Assembly: GCA_014190175.1 (NCBI GenBank) | Contig: BJFZ01000004.1 | Coordinates: 10,947-74,946, forward strand | DNA from: Actinomycetes bacterium | GTDB lineage: Bacteria; Actinomycetota; Actinomycetes; Nanopelagicales; Nanopelagicaceae | Direction of reading: 5' to 3' | Length of the DNA stretch: 64,000 nt | In this document: one piece after another, positions 10,435 to 20,391 of the stretch | How the letters are laid out: every line of letters starts with the position of its first letter | Position numbering within the stretch: the stretch's first letter is position 1 | Translations under genes and position numbers: made by a program | The notes under the pieces: generated by a model | What the model saw: the letters and a program-made list of their open reading frames with translations, nothing else | Told to the model about the DNA's origin: nothing | Databases searched by the model: none

Positions 10435-11677
10435 GGATTACTCCTTCTTGCCCGGCTCTTGGAACAGAAATAGTAGAAATTTCCATTGGAAGTTTAGGAA
10501 TTGGGAAAGATGGCGCTGCAGGGACAGGGCGAGACTCCACAGTTTCACTGCGATTCTTAGCTGCACGTTCCCAAATCATGCTGACAAGTAAGTAAATCAA
10601 AATTACTCCACCTGCAAATGCAATTATCACTGAACGAGAAGTTCCTTGATTTGAGAAATATCGCAAAACTGCGACGACCATAATCCAAGCAATATTTGCT
10701 GGAATCAATACTTTCCAGCCAAATTTCATAAACTGGTCATATCGCAATCTTGGTAATGTTCCACGTAGCCATACAAAGATAAAGAAGAAGAAAAGAACTT
10801 TGGTAAAGAACCAGAAGAAAGTGAACCAACCACCAAGCCAACTTTCAGTAAATCCAAGACCAGGAGGTGCGTGGTACCCACCCAAGAATAAAGTTGTTGC
10901 TAAGGCAGATACGCCGATGATGTTTACATATTCAGCTAAGAAAAATAAGGCGAATTTAAGTGAGGAATATTCGGTGTGGAATCCGCCAACAAGTTCACCT
11001 TCTGCTTCTGCTAAATCAAATGGCGCTCTATTAGTTTCACCAACCATTGAGATCGTGTAAATCGCAAAGGATGGGAAGAGAGTTACTGCAAACCACCATG
11101 AACTTTGCGAATTGACAATATCTATTGTGGACATCGATCCTGCATACAAAAAGACGGCTACAAGTGATAGTCCCATAGCTATTTCGTATGAGATTACTTG
11201 TGCACTTGATCGCAAGCCACCTAATAGAGGGTAGGTAGAACCGGAGGACCAGCCGGCTAAAACAATTCCATAAACACCAATAGAGGCAATTGAGAGAATG
11301 TACAAAACTCCGACGGAAATATCAGTTAACTGGAGGGATGTTTTCTCGCCAAACAAAGTAATTTCTCCAGTCATTGGAATTACCGCGAAAGCCATGAAAC
11401 ATGTAGTAGCACTAATTATCGGAGCAATAATAAATACAATCTTGTCAGCCGCTGCTGGAATTAAATCTTCTTTAAGGGCAAGTTTCACTCCATCGGCCAA
11501 TCCCTGCAAAACTCCAAACTTTCCAACGCGGTTTGGTCCGAGGCGCATCTGCATGCGAGCAACGAGTCGCCGTTCGCCCCACACGGCCATGATTGTTGAG
11601 ACTACGCAGATTACAAAGATTATTACCGCTTTTAGGATAACTATTAAAAGTGGGTCGTCAAGAATTATTTCTCTCAT
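10427..11677 (-). CDS. nuoH: NADH-quinone oxidoreductase subunit H, with proline-rich tail
   Basis: 416-residue membrane subunit that forms the quinone-access chamber where the two arms of complex I join. Diagnostic stretches are [15 protein letters not shown] near residue 45 and [16 protein letters not shown] near 220. The core ends near residue 370; the last 45 residues are polar and proline-rich ([15 protein letters not shown]), an extension beyond the E. coli length of about 325. It overlaps nuoG by four bases. Confidence 0.97.
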   Translation of the reverse strand: MREIILDDPLLIVILKAVIIFVICVVSTIMAVWGERRLVARMQMRLGPNRVGKFGVLQGLADGVKLALKEDLIPAAADKIVFIIAPIISATTCFMAFAVIPMTGEITLFGEKTSLQLTDISVGVLYILSIASIGVYGIVLAGWSSGSTYPLLGGLRSSAQVISYEIAMGLSLVAVFLYAGSMSTIDIVNSQSSWWFAVTLFPSFAIYTISMVGETNRAPFDLAEAEGELVGGFHTEYSSLKFALFFLAEYVNIIGVSALATTLFLGGYHAPPGLGFTESWLGGWFTFFWFFTKVLFFFFIFVWLRGTLPRLRYDQFMKFGWKVLIPANIAWIMVVAVLRYFSNQGTSRSVIIAFAGGVILIYLLVSMIWERAAKNRSETVESRPVPAAPSFPIPKLPMEISTISVPRAGQEGVIHE

Positions 11678-14046
11678 ATTCCTTTACGCACCTTCACTCC
11701 ATCGCCATTGAGAGCGCCAAGAATTCGAAGCGACTCGGCTCCAACTCCATTGCGCGGTAACCAAATTACTCCATCTAAAATTTCGCTAACTTCAATCGGA
11801 AGTGCAAGTGAACCTCTATCTGTCGAAACCGTTACCAGATCACCATTTTTTACGCCAAGTTCATTTGCAAACTTTGCACTTACTCGGGCAAGATTTTTAC
11901 GTGCTGTGCCCGCCAAATTTGGCTCATTAGCTTGGAGTGAACCGTTATCTAATAGGTGACGCCAAGTTGCCAGGATTACTCCTTCATGAAGATTTTTCGA
12001 TTGAGTTGCAGTAAACGTTGCTCGTGCCCCATCCCAAGAACCAACCGCTGCAATTTCTTTCGCAGCAGCCTTTGAACCAGTTAAGTTAATTGGGGTTCCC
12101 ATTGCATCTGACAATATTGAGAGCACATAAGCATCGCTTCGATGATCTGCATCGGGTGCTGCTTTTTCAAAGGAACGAGAAGCGCCGGCCCAACTCATAA
12201 ATGAACCAGATTTTTCAGTGACCGCTGCGATTGGAAAAATCACATCTGCAAACTCTGTAATAGCACTTGGGCGCATTTCAAGAGAAACGATAAAAGTTTT
12301 TTCTAAAGCGTTAACTGATGGCTGTTGCATATCAAATGGATCGACTCCACCAATAACCAAAGCTGCTAATTGACCAGCATTTGCTGCGGCAAGAATTTGA
12401 TCCGCACTTTTTCCAATTTCTGCAGGCAGTGAATCGACTCCCCATGCTGCAGCAAGGTCAACTCGAGCAGTCGCATCACTTACTGGTCGGCCACCAGGTA
12501 ATAAGTTTCCAATTGCACCAACTTCGATTGCTCCACGCTCACCAGCGCGTCGTGGAACCCAAGCAATTTTTGCGCCACTCTTATTTGCTAATTGAACAAC
12601 TGCTGATAGACCACCAGCTGATTCAGCTAAACGTTCACCAGAAATAATGATTGATTTATTTGTTAGTGATAAACCATTTAATGCCGTTGCTTCCTGACCC
12701 GGTGTGGTCAATACTGCCTTTGCATTTAACTTCTTAAACCCACGCGAAAGATATGGAGTGACCGCCGTAACTTCTAACGCACGCTTCTGAACTTGCTTTC
12801 TGATTCGCAAGAAAATAATTGGGGACTCTTCTTCAGGTTCAAAGCCAACAAGAACAACATGATCTGCTGTATCAATATCTTGATAATTAACTTTTGATCC
12901 AACTACATGTGCCGCTAAGAAATCTGTTTCCTCTTGGGAATGAGGCCGCGAGCGGAAATCAATGTCATTTGTATTTAAAGCAACTCGGGCAAATTTTGCA
13001 TAACCGTAAGCATCTTCAACTGTAGAACGTCCGCCAACTAGTACGCCAGCACGTTTACCTTTTAATCCTGCAGCAGCTGCGGCTAGCGCCTCTGGCCAGG
13101 AGGCTTCACGTAGTTGCCCATTTTCGCGAATCAATGGATTTGCAATTCGATCTTTAGCCATCGTGTACTGGAATGCCCAACGACCTTTGTCGCAATTCCA
13201 CTCTTCATTAACATTTGAGTCATCACCGGCAAGTCTGCGAAGGGTTTTATTTCTACGCACATCCGTACGTAATGAACAACCTGATGCGCAATGCTCACAA
13301 ACACTTGGTGTAGAAACTAAATCAAAGGGACGTGAGCGGAAACGATATGCAGAGCCAGTAAGTGCGCCAACTGGACAGATTTGGACAGTATTTCCAGAAA
13401 AATATGATTCAAATGGATCTTTTTCGTAGATGCCAACTTGCTGAAGTGCTCCTCTTTCATTTAGAGATATGAAAGCGTCACCGGCAATCTCTTCTGAAAA
13501 ACGTGTGCACCGAGCACATAAAATACAACGTTCTCTGTCAAGCAATACTTGTGATGAGATATTTACTGGCTTTTCAAATGTTCGCTTTGTTCCTTCAAAT
13601 CTTGATTCACTTTGACCAGTACTCATGGCTTGATTTTGGAGTGGGCACTCGCCACCTTTATCGCAAACTGGGCAATCAAGAGGGTGGTTTACTAACAAAA
13701 GCTCCATTACGCCTTCTTGTGCTTTTTGAGCAACCTCAGAAGTTAATTGGGTTTTTACAATCATTCCATTTTCTACCGGAATTGTGCAAGAAGCTTGTGG
13801 CTTCGGAAAAGCGCGGCCATTTATTTCAATATCTACCAGACATTGACGACAGGCACCGACTGGAGCAAGAAGTGGATGATCGCAAAAACGTGGAATCTGA
13901 ATTCCAAGTTGTTCTGCAGCACGGATTACCAAAGTGCCTTTTGGAACAGTTACTTCAAATCCATCAATAATCAAATTTATCTGCTCGACTGGTGCTATCG
14001 GTGCAACTGCTGATTCTGTACGACCTGAGTCAACGGTAGTCATCAA
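11674..14046 (-). CDS. nuoG: NADH-quinone oxidoreductase subunit G
   Basis: 790-residue iron-sulfur subunit of the peripheral arm. In order: a 2Fe-2S domain ([15 protein letters not shown], residues 35-50); the His-Cys cluster ([14 protein letters not shown]); a 4Fe-4S ligand set (C-I-L-C-A-R-C and C-P-V-G-A-L); then the molybdopterin-oxidoreductase-like half. At its front the spacing C-x2-C-x3-C-x27-C is intact (from C-E-H-C-A-S-G-C to N-C-D-K), so the off-pathway N7 cluster is probably retained. The C-terminal formate-dehydrogenase-like domain has no visible cofactor site. It overlaps nuoF and nuoH by four bases each. Confidence 0.97.
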   Translation of the reverse strand: MMTTVDSGRTESAVAPIAPVEQINLIIDGFEVTVPKGTLVIRAAEQLGIQIPRFCDHPLLAPVGACRQCLVDIEINGRAFPKPQASCTIPVENGMIVKTQLTSEVAQKAQEGVMELLLVNHPLDCPVCDKGGECPLQNQAMSTGQSESRFEGTKRTFEKPVNISSQVLLDRERCILCARCTRFSEEIAGDAFISLNERGALQQVGIYEKDPFESYFSGNTVQICPVGALTGSAYRFRSRPFDLVSTPSVCEHCASGCSLRTDVRRNKTLRRLAGDDSNVNEEWNCDKGRWAFQYTMAKDRIANPLIRENGQLREASWPEALAAAAAGLKGKRAGVLVGGRSTVEDAYGYAKFARVALNTNDIDFRSRPHSQEETDFLAAHVVGSKVNYQDIDTADHVVLVGFEPEEESPIIFLRIRKQVQKRALEVTAVTPYLSRGFKKLNAKAVLTTPGQEATALNGLSLTNKSIIISGERLAESAGGLSAVVQLANKSGAKIAWVPRRAGERGAIEVGAIGNLLPGGRPVSDATARVDLAAAWGVDSLPAEIGKSADQILAAANAGQLAALVIGGVDPFDMQQPSVNALEKTFIVSLEMRPSAITEFADVIFPIAAVTEKSGSFMSWAGASRSFEKAAPDADHRSDAYVLSILSDAMGTPINLTGSKAAAKEIAAVGSWDGARATFTATQSKNLHEGVILATWRHLLDNGSLQANEPNLAGTARKNLARVSAKFANELGVKNGDLVTVSTDRGSLALPIEVSEILDGVIWLPRNGVGAESLRILGALNGDGVKVRKGI

Positions 14047-15350
14047 GCACCTGCCTTTGAAGTTTCAAATAAAGTTGATGCGACAGGATCAATAGGGCAA
14101 CCACCATTTTTAAAATGTGCTAAATAATCATCACGGAAATATTTTAATGAAGAGATAATCGGTGCAATTGCTCCATCTGCAAGTGCACAGAATGAACGTC
14201 CACCGATGTTTTCGCAGATATCTAACAACTTGGCGAGATCTTCTTCAGTTCCTACGCCATTTTCAAGATTCCCCAACATTTGAACAAGCCACCAAGTGCC
14301 TTCACGACATGGTGTGCATTTTCCACAAGATTCATGCTTATAAAACTCAGTCCAACGCAACACTGCTCGCAAAATGCAAGTCGTTTCATCAAAAATTTGT
14401 AACGCCTTAGTTCCAAGCATTGATCCTGCTGCTGATACAGATTCGTAATCAAGCGGAGTATCTAAATGCTCATCAGTAAAAATTGGTGTCGAAGATCCGC
14501 CAGGTGTCCAAAACTTTAATTTATTTCCATTGCGGATTCCGCCAGCAAGATCTAGCAATTCACGCAAAGTAATTCCAAGAGGTGCTTCAAACTGTCCTGG
14601 GTTTTTAACATGTCCAGAGAGTGAGTACAAGGTAAAGCCCTTGCTCTTCTCAGTTCCAATAGAACTAAACCATTCCGCACCTTTTTCAATAATCGCAGGT
14701 ACTGATGCAACAGATTCAACATTATTTACAACTGTTGGCCTGGCATAAAGTCCAGCAATGGCTGGAAATGGTGGTCGGAGTCTTGGTTGTCCACGGAAAC
14801 CTTCTAGAGAATCAAGCAGTGCAGTCTCTTCGCCACAAATATAAGCACCTGCGCCAATGTGCAAAGTAAGTTCTAGATTAAAACCAGTTCCAAGAATATT
14901 TTTACCAAGGAATCCAGCTTTGTATGCATCATCAATTGCCTGAAGTACGCGACGCACAACATGTGATACTTCACCGCGAATATAAATAAATGCGTGGTTA
15001 GCTCTAATTGCGTAGGAACCAATAATTATTCCTTCAATCAGAACATGTGGATTAGCCATCAATAGTGGTGTGTCTTTGCAAGTACCTGGTTCCGATTCAT
15101 CAGCATTAACTACAAAGTAATGCTCACGATTATCTCCTTGTGGAATAAATCCCCATTTTGTTCCAGTCGGGAAGCCAGCACCTCCACGGCCTCGTAATCC
15201 AGAATCTTTCACAACTTGAATCACTGCATCTGGTTCCATAGCCAAAGCTTTTTTAAGTGATGAGTAGCCACCGTGCCGTGAGTACCCCGCGATAGTAAAA
15301 GAGTCTTTGTCATCCCAGTGGGCAGAAAGAACTGGTGTTAATTTACTCAT
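14043..15350 (-). CDS. nuoF: NADH-quinone oxidoreductase subunit F (NADH and FMN site)
   Basis: 435 residues; the entry subunit that oxidises NADH through FMN. Visible sites are [14 protein letters not shown] (nucleotide binding, near residue 52), the [18 protein letters not shown] segment, [13 protein letters not shown], and the N3 4Fe-4S motif [12 protein letters not shown] with a later Cys in R-S-F-C-A-L-A-D. Length is normal. It begins two bases after nuoE and overlaps nuoG by four. Confidence 0.97.
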   Translation of the reverse strand: MSKLTPVLSAHWDDKDSFTIAGYSRHGGYSSLKKALAMEPDAVIQVVKDSGLRGRGGAGFPTGTKWGFIPQGDNREHYFVVNADESEPGTCKDTPLLMANPHVLIEGIIIGSYAIRANHAFIYIRGEVSHVVRRVLQAIDDAYKAGFLGKNILGTGFNLELTLHIGAGAYICGEETALLDSLEGFRGQPRLRPPFPAIAGLYARPTVVNNVESVASVPAIIEKGAEWFSSIGTEKSKGFTLYSLSGHVKNPGQFEAPLGITLRELLDLAGGIRNGNKLKFWTPGGSSTPIFTDEHLDTPLDYESVSAAGSMLGTKALQIFDETTCILRAVLRWTEFYKHESCGKCTPCREGTWWLVQMLGNLENGVGTEEDLAKLLDICENIGGRSFCALADGAIAPIISSLKYFRDDYLAHFKNGGCPIDPVASTLFETSKAGA

Positions 15351-15352
15351 AA

Positions 15353-15982
15353 TTAAGCACCCATTTCTTTTGCTATTTTCAAACCTAAAAGTGTGGCAGG
15401 ACCAGCTTGAACGCCTTCTTCAGCATGGCCATCATTAAATCCAGCTAACAACTCAGAGGTTTCTTTAAATGTAGAAACTTTATTTGCTCCACGAGTTGGA
15501 GCAGGATTTTTTCCACTTCGCAAATCATCTACCAAAGTTTTTGCACTCTCAACAGTTTGATTGTCAAAAAATTCCCAGTTGACCATAATGACTGGGGCAT
15601 AGTCACATGCTGCATTGCATTCGATATGCTCTACTGAAATTTTTCCATCACTTGTTACTTCATCATTTCCTACACCAAGGTGATCCTTAATACCAGCAAA
15701 GATCGCGTCCCCACCCATTACGGCACACAAAGTATTTGTGCACACTCCAACATGGTATTCGCCAACTGGTTTGCGTTTATATTGGGAATAGAAAGTTGCA
15801 ACAGCATAAACTTCAGCAGTAGTTAGGCCAAGTTTTTCAGAGACAAATTCAATACCAGTGGGAGTCACAAAACCATCGCGAGATTGCACCAAATGCAACA
15901 TTGGCATAATTGCTGAACGTGACCTTGGGTAACGCGCAATGATGGCATCCATCTGTCCATTAGTTTTTTCGTCATAACTCAT
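15353..15982 (-). CDS. nuoE: NADH-quinone oxidoreductase subunit E
   Basis: 209-residue thioredoxin-like subunit carrying the [2Fe-2S] cluster N1a. Ligand cysteines are in V-C-T-N-T-L-C-A and E-C-N-A-A-C-D-Y-A-P. The N-terminal helical bundle (R-Y-P-R-S-R-S-A-I-M-P-M-L-H-L-V-Q) and A-T-F-Y-S-Q-Y segment are typical. The last 50 residues form an Ala- and Gly-rich tail beyond the core. It overlaps nuoD by one base. Confidence 0.96.
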   Translation of the reverse strand: MSYDEKTNGQMDAIIARYPRSRSAIMPMLHLVQSRDGFVTPTGIEFVSEKLGLTTAEVYAVATFYSQYKRKPVGEYHVGVCTNTLCAVMGGDAIFAGIKDHLGVGNDEVTSDGKISVEHIECNAACDYAPVIMVNWEFFDNQTVESAKTLVDDLRSGKNPAPTRGANKVSTFKETSELLAGFNDGHAEEGVQAGPATLLGLKIAKEMGA

Positions 15983-17331
15983 TAGCGATCAACTCCGCCC
16001 ATAACAGGATCGATAGAAGCAACTGCAGCAACAACATCTGCAATCAAACTTCCTTCGCACATTGCTGATGTTGCTTGAAGATTATTAAAAGATGGGTCAC
16101 GGAAATGCACTCGATAAGGTTTTGTTCCACCATCAGAAATAACCTGCGCGCCTAATTCGCCACGAGGTGACTCGACGGTTGCATACGCTTGACCAGCTGG
16201 CACTCTAAAACCTTCGGTAACTAATTTAAAGTGATGAATCAATGATTCCATCGAGCTTCCCATAATCTCACGAATATGATCCAAGGAGTTTCCCAGCCCA
16301 TCTCCGCTTAATGCTAATTGTGCCGGCCAAGCAATTTTTTTATCAGCGACCATCACTGGTCCTGGTTTCAATTTATCTAGCGCCTGCTCGATTATCCGTA
16401 AAGATTGTTCCATCTCATAGATACGAATCAAAAAGCGACCATACACATCACAACTATCAGCAGTGACAACATCAAAATCATAATTTTCATAACCACAATA
16501 TGGTTGAGTTTTACGTAAATCCCACGGCAAACCAGTAGAACGTAATACTGGTCCGGTAACTCCAAGTGAAATACAACCTGGTAAATCTAAATAAGCAACT
16601 CCGACAGTTCGTTTCATCCAGATAGTATTTCCAACGAGAAGTTTTTCGGTATCTTTCAAATTTGTCCGAAGTTCTTTCACTATTTCACGTAATTTTGGAA
16701 TTGAATCTTCTGGCAAGTCCATCGCTACACCACCGGGGCGAATATAAGCACTGTTCATACGAAGTCCGGTAATCATTTCGTAAACATTCAAAATCAATTC
16801 TCGTTCACGGAATGCAAAAATCATTGGTGAAAGTGCGCCGAGTTCAAGTGCGCCGGTACCTAATGCGACTAAATGTGAAGAGATGCGGTTGAACTCCATC
16901 AGCATTACTCGAATAATTGATGCGCGTTCTGGAATCTGATCTGTAATCCCCAATAATTTTTCTACTGCAAGACAGTAAGCAGCTTCGTTAAAAAATGGTG
17001 CAAGGTAATCCATGCGAGTTACGAAAGTTACTCCCTGAGTCCAATTTCGGTACTCAATATTTTTTTCAATTCCAGTGTGAAGGTATCCAATCCCACAGCG
17101 AACTTCAGTGACGGTCTCTCCTTCAAGTTCTAAGATCAACCGAAGCACACCATGTGTTGAAGGGTGCTGGGGTCCCATATTCACTACTACCCGCTCTTCT
17201 TGTGTTGCGCCGATCTCTGTTACGAGATCATCCCAATCTCCACCTGTTACCGAGTAAACCCGACCTTCAGTAGTTTCTCGTACTGATGCATATGGATCTG
17301 TATTTTGATTAGAAGTATTAAAAGTGGTCAT
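15982..17331 (-). CDS. nuoD: NADH-quinone oxidoreductase subunit D
   Basis: 449 residues; the 49-kDa-type subunit that forms the quinone-binding pocket together with NuoB. The conserved beta-hairpin [14 protein letters not shown] appears near residue 50, with H-T-G-I-E-K near 87 and the C-terminal D-P-V-M-G-G-V-D-R. It derives from a hydrogenase large subunit but lacks the metal-binding cysteines, as expected. nuoC and nuoD are separate genes here, overlapping by four bases, unlike the fused form in E. coli. Confidence 0.97.
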   Translation of the reverse strand: MTTFNTSNQNTDPYASVRETTEGRVYSVTGGDWDDLVTEIGATQEERVVVNMGPQHPSTHGVLRLILELEGETVTEVRCGIGYLHTGIEKNIEYRNWTQGVTFVTRMDYLAPFFNEAAYCLAVEKLLGITDQIPERASIIRVMLMEFNRISSHLVALGTGALELGALSPMIFAFRERELILNVYEMITGLRMNSAYIRPGGVAMDLPEDSIPKLREIVKELRTNLKDTEKLLVGNTIWMKRTVGVAYLDLPGCISLGVTGPVLRSTGLPWDLRKTQPYCGYENYDFDVVTADSCDVYGRFLIRIYEMEQSLRIIEQALDKLKPGPVMVADKKIAWPAQLALSGDGLGNSLDHIREIMGSSMESLIHHFKLVTEGFRVPAGQAYATVESPRGELGAQVISDGGTKPYRVHFRDPSFNNLQATSAMCEGSLIADVVAAVASIDPVMGGVDR

Positions 17332-17987
17332 CGGTAAGACCTGCGCTCATTTGGTGGTGGAATAGTTGCGCCTTTATATTCAACTGGAATTCCACCAAGT
17401 GGATAATCTTTACGTTGCGGATGACCAGGCCAATCATCTGGCATCATGATTCTTGTTAGTCCTGGGTGATTATCAAAAATAATTCCAAACATGTCATAAG
17501 TTTCGCGCTCTTGCCAATTGTTTGCCGCCCAAATTTCAACAAGAGATGGAATATGTGGGTTACTTTCTGGCACAGAAACTTCTAAGCGAATTCTTTGGTT
17601 GCGCGTTAAGGAAAGCAATGGATATAGAGCATGTAATTCACGCCCAGTTTCGCTTGGGTAATGTGCACCGCTAACTCCCATGCACATTTCAAATTTCAAT
17701 TCATCACGCAAAATAAGTGAAACTTCCAATAGCCGAGAACTTTTAACATGCAGTGTTAATTCTCCGCGATCAACTACAACCTTCTCAATTGCATCACTAA
17801 AACTTGGATATGCACGTTCTAAATCATCTACAACTTCATCAAAATAACTTCCAAATGGACGCTCACTTGATCCAACTTGAACGCCCTTAAGTACTAAGCC
17901 TCCATAACCAGATGTATCTCCAGTTCCGCTAACTCCAAAAGCACCGTTGTCAGAAAGTTTCGGCGTACTTCTTGCGATATCACTCAC
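17328..17987 (-). CDS. nuoC: NADH-quinone oxidoreductase subunit C
   Basis: 219-residue structural subunit of the peripheral arm (30-kDa type). The family signature [16 protein letters not shown] is at residues 155-170, then [15 protein letters not shown]. About 40 N-terminal residues are low-complexity (Gly and Ser). It overlaps nuoB and nuoD by four bases each, supporting translational coupling. Confidence 0.96.
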   Translation of the reverse strand: MSDIARSTPKLSDNGAFGVSGTGDTSGYGGLVLKGVQVGSSERPFGSYFDEVVDDLERAYPSFSDAIEKVVVDRGELTLHVKSSRLLEVSLILRDELKFEMCMGVSGAHYPSETGRELHALYPLLSLTRNQRIRLEVSVPESNPHIPSLVEIWAANNWQERETYDMFGIIFDNHPGLTRIMMPDDWPGHPQRKDYPLGGIPVEYKGATIPPPNERRSYR

Positions 17988-18538
17988 GCCAACAATCCCT
18001 TCATCTGGTGAGTTGGGAGAGCTGCAAGTGCTGCTGCTTCAACTTCGCGAACAATCATCTCGCGATTAATTCCAAGTTTTTCATTACCAATTTGCTCATG
18101 TAATTTCAAAATTGCATCCATCAACATTTCAGGTCGTGGTGGACAACCAGGTAAGTAGATGTCAACAGGAACAACATGATCTACACCTTGCACAATTGCG
18201 TAATTGTTAAACATTCCACCAGAAGATGCACACGCACCCATGGCAATAACCCATTTAGGTTCAGCCATTTGATCATAAATCTGTCGTAGAACCGGAGCCA
18301 TTTTGTTACTAACGCGACCGGCAACAATCATTAAATCTGCTTGGCGTGGGGAAGCACGAAAAACTTCCATTCCAAATCTAGCTAAGTCGTAACGACCTGC
18401 GCCTGCTGCCATCATTTCAATTGCACAACATGCTAAACCAAAAGTTGCTGGCCAAAGCGAATTTTTTCGCATGTAACCTGCAAGTTTTTCAACTGAAGTT
18501 AAAAGAAAGCCACTTGGTAATTTTTCTTCAATACCCAT
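17984..18538 (-). CDS. nuoB: NADH-quinone oxidoreductase subunit B
   Basis: 184 residues; holds cluster N2, the last iron-sulfur cluster before quinone. The ligands are visible: the tandem cysteines in [10 protein letters not shown], the Cys in [11 protein letters not shown] and the Cys in [10 protein letters not shown]. Length and motif spacing are normal. The start lies directly next to the nuoA stop. Confidence 0.97.
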   Translation of the reverse strand: MGIEEKLPSGFLLTSVEKLAGYMRKNSLWPATFGLACCAIEMMAAGAGRYDLARFGMEVFRASPRQADLMIVAGRVSNKMAPVLRQIYDQMAEPKWVIAMGACASSGGMFNNYAIVQGVDHVVPVDIYLPGCPPRPEMLMDAILKLHEQIGNEKLGINREMIVREVEAAALAALPTHQMKGLLA

Positions 18539-18898
18539 TTAATCCCACTCCAGCCCACCACGGCGCCAAACATAACCGTATGCAATAAATACTGTGGCGA
18601 TAAAGATAAACATTTCAACAATTCCAAATAAGCCGAGTTGGTCAAATGAAACTGCCCATGGATAAAGGAAAACAATTTCAATATCAAAAATAATAAATAG
18701 CATTGCAGTCAAAAAGTATTTAACTGGGAATCTTCCACCACCCGCAGCTTGCGGTGTTGGCTCAATGCCACACTCGTATGCATCAATTTTTGAACGGTTG
18801 TAACGTCGTGGGCCCGAAATTGCTGCGGCAACTACTGAAAATGCTGCGAAGCCAAACCCCACGGCACCAATTGCAATAATCGGAAGGTAGGGATTCAT
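18539..18898 (-). CDS. nuoA: NADH-quinone oxidoreductase subunit A, first gene of the nuo operon
   Basis: 119 residues and three membrane helices; a small subunit beside NuoH at the arm junction. The loop Y-E-C-G-I-E-P-T-P-Q-A and acidic residues in I-F-D-I-E-I-V-F-L-Y-P-W are diagnostic. I chose ATG at 18898 because AGAAGG lies eight to nine bases upstream; the in-frame GTG at 18904 would overlap that spacing. A gap of 140 bases separates it from menG on the same strand, so the operon promoter should lie there; a 9-base direct repeat is found at 19003-19020, but no clear -35/-10 pair. Confidence 0.95.
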   Translation of the reverse strand: MNPYLPIIAIGAVGFGFAAFSVVAAAISGPRRYNRSKIDAYECGIEPTPQAAGGGRFPVKYFLTAMLFIIFDIEIVFLYPWAVSFDQLGLFGIVEMFIFIATVFIAYGYVWRRGGLEWD

Positions 18899-19002
18899 CC
18901 ACACGCCCTTCTGCTAAAAACGAAAAACCGCCAGCGATTTGACCTGATCTAATGCTCTTTCTTAATTCTAGAGGGGCAACTCCACCTAGATTTCCACAGC
19001 AA

Positions 19003-19020
19003 GTGTTACCTGCGTTACCT
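19003..19020. repeat. Tandem 9-bp direct repeat upstream of the nuo operon
   Basis: GTGTTACCT is followed directly by GCGTTACCT; the units differ at one position. The pair lies in the gap between menG and nuoA, about 105 bases before the nuoA start. Direct repeats placed this way can be operator half-sites, but chance is not excluded. Confidence 0.5.
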
Positions 19021-19038
19021 TTCTGCGGGTTTGGCTAA

Positions 19039-19734
19039 TTATTTTGGTTTTCTGGCCCGATGGATCGCCACAATCCCAAAAGTAAGGTTTTGCCATGAGG
19101 CGCTATCCCAACCAGCTGCACTGATTTGAGCGGCGAGCGCACTTTGATCCGGCCAAGCCTGGATCGACTCAGCTAGATATATATAAGCCTCGGGGTTGGA
19201 TGAGCTCCGCCGGGCGATTGCCGGTAAGGCCCGGATCAGATATTTGAGGTAGAGCGCCCGCAATGGGGCAAAAGTTGGATGTGAAAACTCACAGATCAGC
19301 AGAGATCCGCCGGGGGCGGTAACCCGAAGGGCTTCAACTAACGCTGCCTTGGGATCGGCGACATTCCGTAAACCAAAAGAGATCGTGGTCAGATCAAAGG
19401 AGTTCTCCCTGAAGGGCAAAGCCAGGGCATCTCCGGCGATGAAGGGCAGATTTGGGTGCCTTTTTCGGCCAACTTTGAGCATGCCGAGTGAGAAATCCAC
19501 TGGAATTGCAACTGCGCCGGCAGCCACCAAAGGGGCGGTAGAGCTTCCGGTCCCAGCCGCCAAATCCAAAATCAGCATCCCGGGCTTTGGTTCAATTGAG
19601 CCACTTACTGCCCCGCGCCAGGCTTTGGTCTGTCCCAAACTCAAAATATCGTTGACGATGTCATAACGGCGGGCAACACCATCAAACATCTTGGCAATAT
19701 CAAATGGAACTTTATTGAGGTTCGGGCCGGCCAT
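19039..19734 (-). CDS. menG: Demethylmenaquinone methyltransferase
   Basis: 231-residue SAM-dependent methyltransferase of the UbiE/MenG family; it methylates demethylmenaquinone in the last step of menaquinone synthesis. The SAM motif L-D-L-A-A-G-T-G-S-S-T is near residue 52, and I-S-F-G-L-R-N-V-A-D and F-D-G-V-A-R-R-Y-D are family signatures. Some actinobacterial clusters have a geranylgeranyl-reductase-like gene near nuo; none is seen here. The gene is clearly richer in G+C than its neighbours (38 of 60 bases in 19201-19260). No Shine-Dalgarno is visible; the upstream TAAAGAT could serve a leaderless start. Confidence 0.92.
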   Translation of the reverse strand: MAGPNLNKVPFDIAKMFDGVARRYDIVNDILSLGQTKAWRGAVSGSIEPKPGMLILDLAAGTGSSTAPLVAAGAVAIPVDFSLGMLKVGRKRHPNLPFIAGDALALPFRENSFDLTTISFGLRNVADPKAALVEALRVTAPGGSLLICEFSHPTFAPLRALYLKYLIRALPAIARRSSSNPEAYIYLAESIQAWPDQSALAAQISAAGWDSASWQNLTFGIVAIHRARKPK

Positions 19735-19797
19735 GCGTATATCTTTACCCGGTAATGCTTTTTATGCCAATTCAATAACAAGCCAAAAGGATGAACC

Positions 19798-20391
19798 ATG
19801 ACCACGCTTCCGATTGCACCACTCACTCTGAGAGCTGCGCTTTTCCCTCGTGCAAACTCACTTACTAATTCATTACTGGCATTAGGCGGTGCCGGCTTTT
19901 TGGCAGTCATGGCCCAAATCGCAATTCCTGTTCCGGGATCACCAGTTCCAGTTACTGGCCAAACTCTTGGCGTACTTTTAATCGGCGCAAGTTATGGTCC
20001 GGCGTTAAGCATTTCTACCGTCGCACTTTATTTAGCAATCGGTGCTGCAGGTGCTCCGATTTTTTCAAATGGCGGATCAGGTTTCGCGAAATTAGTAGGA
20101 CCAACTGGCGGCTACCTAGCTGGAATGGTTTTAACTGCTCTGGTTCTTGGTTATCTAGCAAATAAAAAATGGGATGCTCGTTTTCGTACCGCGTTACCAG
20201 CAATGTTAATTGGTGAAGTTTTAACTTTTATTCCTGGATTAATTTGGTTGCAACATGCCACTGGCCAAAATTGGTCTTGGACCATTAGCAAAGGCTTCAC
20301 TCCATTCATACTCGGCGAAGCAATAAAACTTTCACTTGCTGCTGTAACTCTTCCAGCGATTTGGAAAGTTGTGGATAAACGTCGTTCGTGA
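19798..20391 (+). CDS. bioY: Biotin transporter substrate-binding subunit
   Basis: 197-residue S-component (BioY) of an energy-coupling-factor vitamin transporter, with about six membrane helices. Family marks are P-V-P-G-S-P-V-P-V-T-G-Q-T-L-G-V-L and the G-P-T-G-G-Y-L-A-G motif. The ATG at 19798 has AAGGA seven bases upstream. No BioM/BioN (EcfA/EcfT) genes lie nearby, so it must use an ECF module encoded elsewhere or act alone. It overlaps menF by four bases (GTGA), so transport and menaquinone genes share a transcript, probably by packing rather than function. Confidence 0.93.
   Translation: MTTLPIAPLTLRAALFPRANSLTNSLLALGGAGFLAVMAQIAIPVPGSPVPVTGQTLGVLLIGASYGPALSISTVALYLAIGAAGAPIFSNGGSGFAKLVGPTGGYLAGMVLTALVLGYLANKKWDARFRTALPAMLIGEVLTFIPGLIWLQHATGQNWSWTISKGFTPFILGEAIKLSLAAVTLPAIWKVVDKRRS

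Noticed and set aside
13503..13970. Long plus-strand reading frame (about 155 codons) opposite nuoG
   Set aside because: It lies wholly inside nuoG, has low-complexity Leu/His/Gln composition and no Shine-Dalgarno; it is an antisense shadow.
18905..19038. tRNA or small RNA gene in the menG-nuoA gap
   Set aside because: No cloverleaf, no T-loop GGTTCGA-like motif and no strong hairpin with a T-run; only a 9-bp direct repeat was seen.
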